This document shows, one piece after another, positions 31,358 to 32,175 of a stretch of DNA of 32,175 bases (positions are counted from its first letter, which is position 1; the number at the start of each line of letters is the position of its first letter). A program made the translations under genes and the position numbers. Location of the stretch: contig JAZNQO010000008.1 in assembly GCA_045590215.1 (NCBI GenBank), positions 1 through 32,175 on the forward strand, in the 5' to 3' direction. Under the pieces are notes generated by a model. It did no database searches, was not told the DNA's origin, and saw only the letters and a list, made by a program, of their open reading frames with translations. This DNA is from RUG563 sp045590215. GTDB taxonomy: Bacteria > Bacillota > Clostridia > Christensenellales > Aristaeellaceae.

Positions 31358-32088
31358 TCACCTTCTTCCGGGTTCATTTCCGTTTCTTCGTCCATCTGGG
31401 AAGGGAATGCAAAAAGATCCGCTTCAGGGGCTTCGTCTGCTTCCTGCATCTCTTCTTCCGCTTGGGTATCCTGCACTTTCCCGGAAGGGAAAAAGTCTTC
31501 ATCGTCTGTGTTTCTTTGCTTCTTTTTGCGGCGATACATGCCAAGGAAATACCGCATGGGCAGCATGATCATCACCGCCAGAGCCCCGGTATACAGCACG
31601 CCGGAAATCAGCCGGCTGATATGCACCATGTTGATTTCCACGCCGATCAGATACATATAAATGCACATCACAATATGCCAGATCAGATCCATCACCATGG
31701 CACACATGGGGATGCGCAGAAGGGAAGGGGCTTCCTTTTGCCGCATGCGGCTGATAAAGCCCTTTCCCTGATAATCGGCAATGCGGCGTTCACGCTGACG
31801 ATCCGTTAGATCCGCAAAAATCTGGGCGCAGATCATGGTGATAACGGGATAGGCAATGGCATACATGGCCGGCACATTGCTGAGCATGCACTCCATCAGA
31901 ATGCCGATAATGCAGCTGCCGCAGAAGGCATATTTTTTCCCCAGCGATACCACAAACACAGCCAGTGTTGCAAAGGGCAGGCTGGCGGTGACGCTGTTGA
32001 TTTCCAGATACTGCATGGCGCAAACCTGAAAAAGATAAGCAAACAGCGTCAGGAATAATACCTTCAGGCCTTTTTTGATTTCACGCAC
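31348..32088 (-). CDS. mreD: Rod shape-determining protein MreD
   Basis: 246 residues from GTG 32088, with GGAGG 9 bases upstream inside the preceding gene. Five to six hydrophobic helices span about 8-180, as in MreD, with a PVITMICAQIFADL segment. After the membrane part comes a basic stretch (RRKKKQR) and a strongly acidic ~55-residue tail (QAEEEMQEADEAPEAD, MNPEEGEWE) not typical of short MreD proteins. It is a membrane part of the elongasome, between the probable mreC and pbp2. Confidence 0.9.
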   Translation of the reverse strand: MREIKKGLKVLFLTLFAYLFQVCAMQYLEINSVTASLPFATLAVFVVSLGKKYAFCGSCIIGILMECMLSNVPAMYAIAYPVITMICAQIFADLTDRQRERRIADYQGKGFISRMRQKEAPSLLRIPMCAMVMDLIWHIVMCIYMYLIGVEINMVHISRLISGVLYTGALAVMIMLPMRYFLGMYRRKKKQRNTDDEDFFPSGKVQDTQAEEEMQEADEAPEADLFAFPSQMDEETEMNPEEGEWE

Positions 32089-32089
32089 G

Positions 32090-32175
32090 TCAATCGTCCT
32101 CCACGGTCATGCCGGCCGGGTCCTGTGTGGGAACAGGCGTGGGCGCAGGCGTCGGTGTGGGGGTGGGAGCCGGGG
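32090..32175 (-). CDS. mreC: 3' end of probable mreC (partial)
   Basis: Only the last 28 codons are inside the window. They read as a Pro/Thr/Ala-rich tail (APTPTPTPAPTPVPTQ) ending AGMTVEDD and a TGA one base before the mreD start. Identity rests on position upstream of mreD-pbp2-minD-rodA; Pro-rich C-terminal tails occur in some MreC proteins. It also holds the mreD ribosome site. Confidence 0.65.
   Translation of the reverse strand, partial: PAPTPTPTPAPTPVPTQDPAGMTVEDD

Overview
The window comes from a spore-forming member of the Clostridia with mid-range GC. This is inferred from SpoIVA, long-form HPF, the Asp23/FakA pair, a phenylalanine T-box in front of pheS, MoxR-DUF58-transglutaminase and mre/pbp2/min gene order, strong AGGAGG-type ribosome binding sites and frequent GTG/TTG starts. 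The exact taxon cannot be read from the sequence. Everything looks chromosomal: I see no phage, transposase, plasmid, CRISPR, rRNA or tRNA gene.

Layout. (1) 1-3.9 kb, minus strand: a MoxR ATPase, DUF58 and membrane transglutaminase operon, the last gene cut by the window edge. (2) 4.4-6.9 kb, minus: a polar amino-acid ABC importer (binding lipoprotein, permease, ATPase) with a near-consensus promoter and an arginine-box-like site. (3) 7.1-10.4 kb: a small membrane protein, then spoIVA divergent from a two-domain P-loop ATPase, with sigma-E-like promoters facing both ways. (4) 10.4-11.6 kb, plus: DUF2975 membrane protein, YozG-type HTH regulator and small lipoprotein. (5) 11.6-13.2 kb, minus: a mannitol dehydrogenase/fructuronate reductase-family enzyme. 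(6) 13.4-16.3 kb, plus: Asp23-family protein, fatty-acid kinase FakA and ribosome hibernation factor HPF. (7) 16.7-21.3 kb, plus: a membrane-anchored lamin-tail/CotH-kinase protein, a DUF4956 membrane protein and a VTC-type polyphosphate polymerase, the least understood locus here. (8) 21.7-26.7 kb, minus: an AEC-family transporter, pheT, an unusually long spacer, pheS and its T-box leader. (9) 26.7-32.2 kb, minus: rodA, minD, pbp2, mreD and the 3' end of a probable mreC, forming an elongation/division operon.

Between genes there are two copies (about 3.97-4.36 kb and 21.30-21.68 kb) of a long, gene-free dispersed element made of consecutive hairpins. Paired substitutions between the copies preserve several stems, so the fold appears to be maintained. 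A weaker, diverged relative may lie at 16.3-16.5 kb.

The strongest leads for something undescribed are the CotH/DUF4956/VTC locus, which could couple polyphosphate synthesis and export to cell-surface modification; the hairpin-array repeat; and the P-loop ATPase divergent from spoIVA, whose second half is a visible duplicate of the first that has lost its nucleotide-binding loop.
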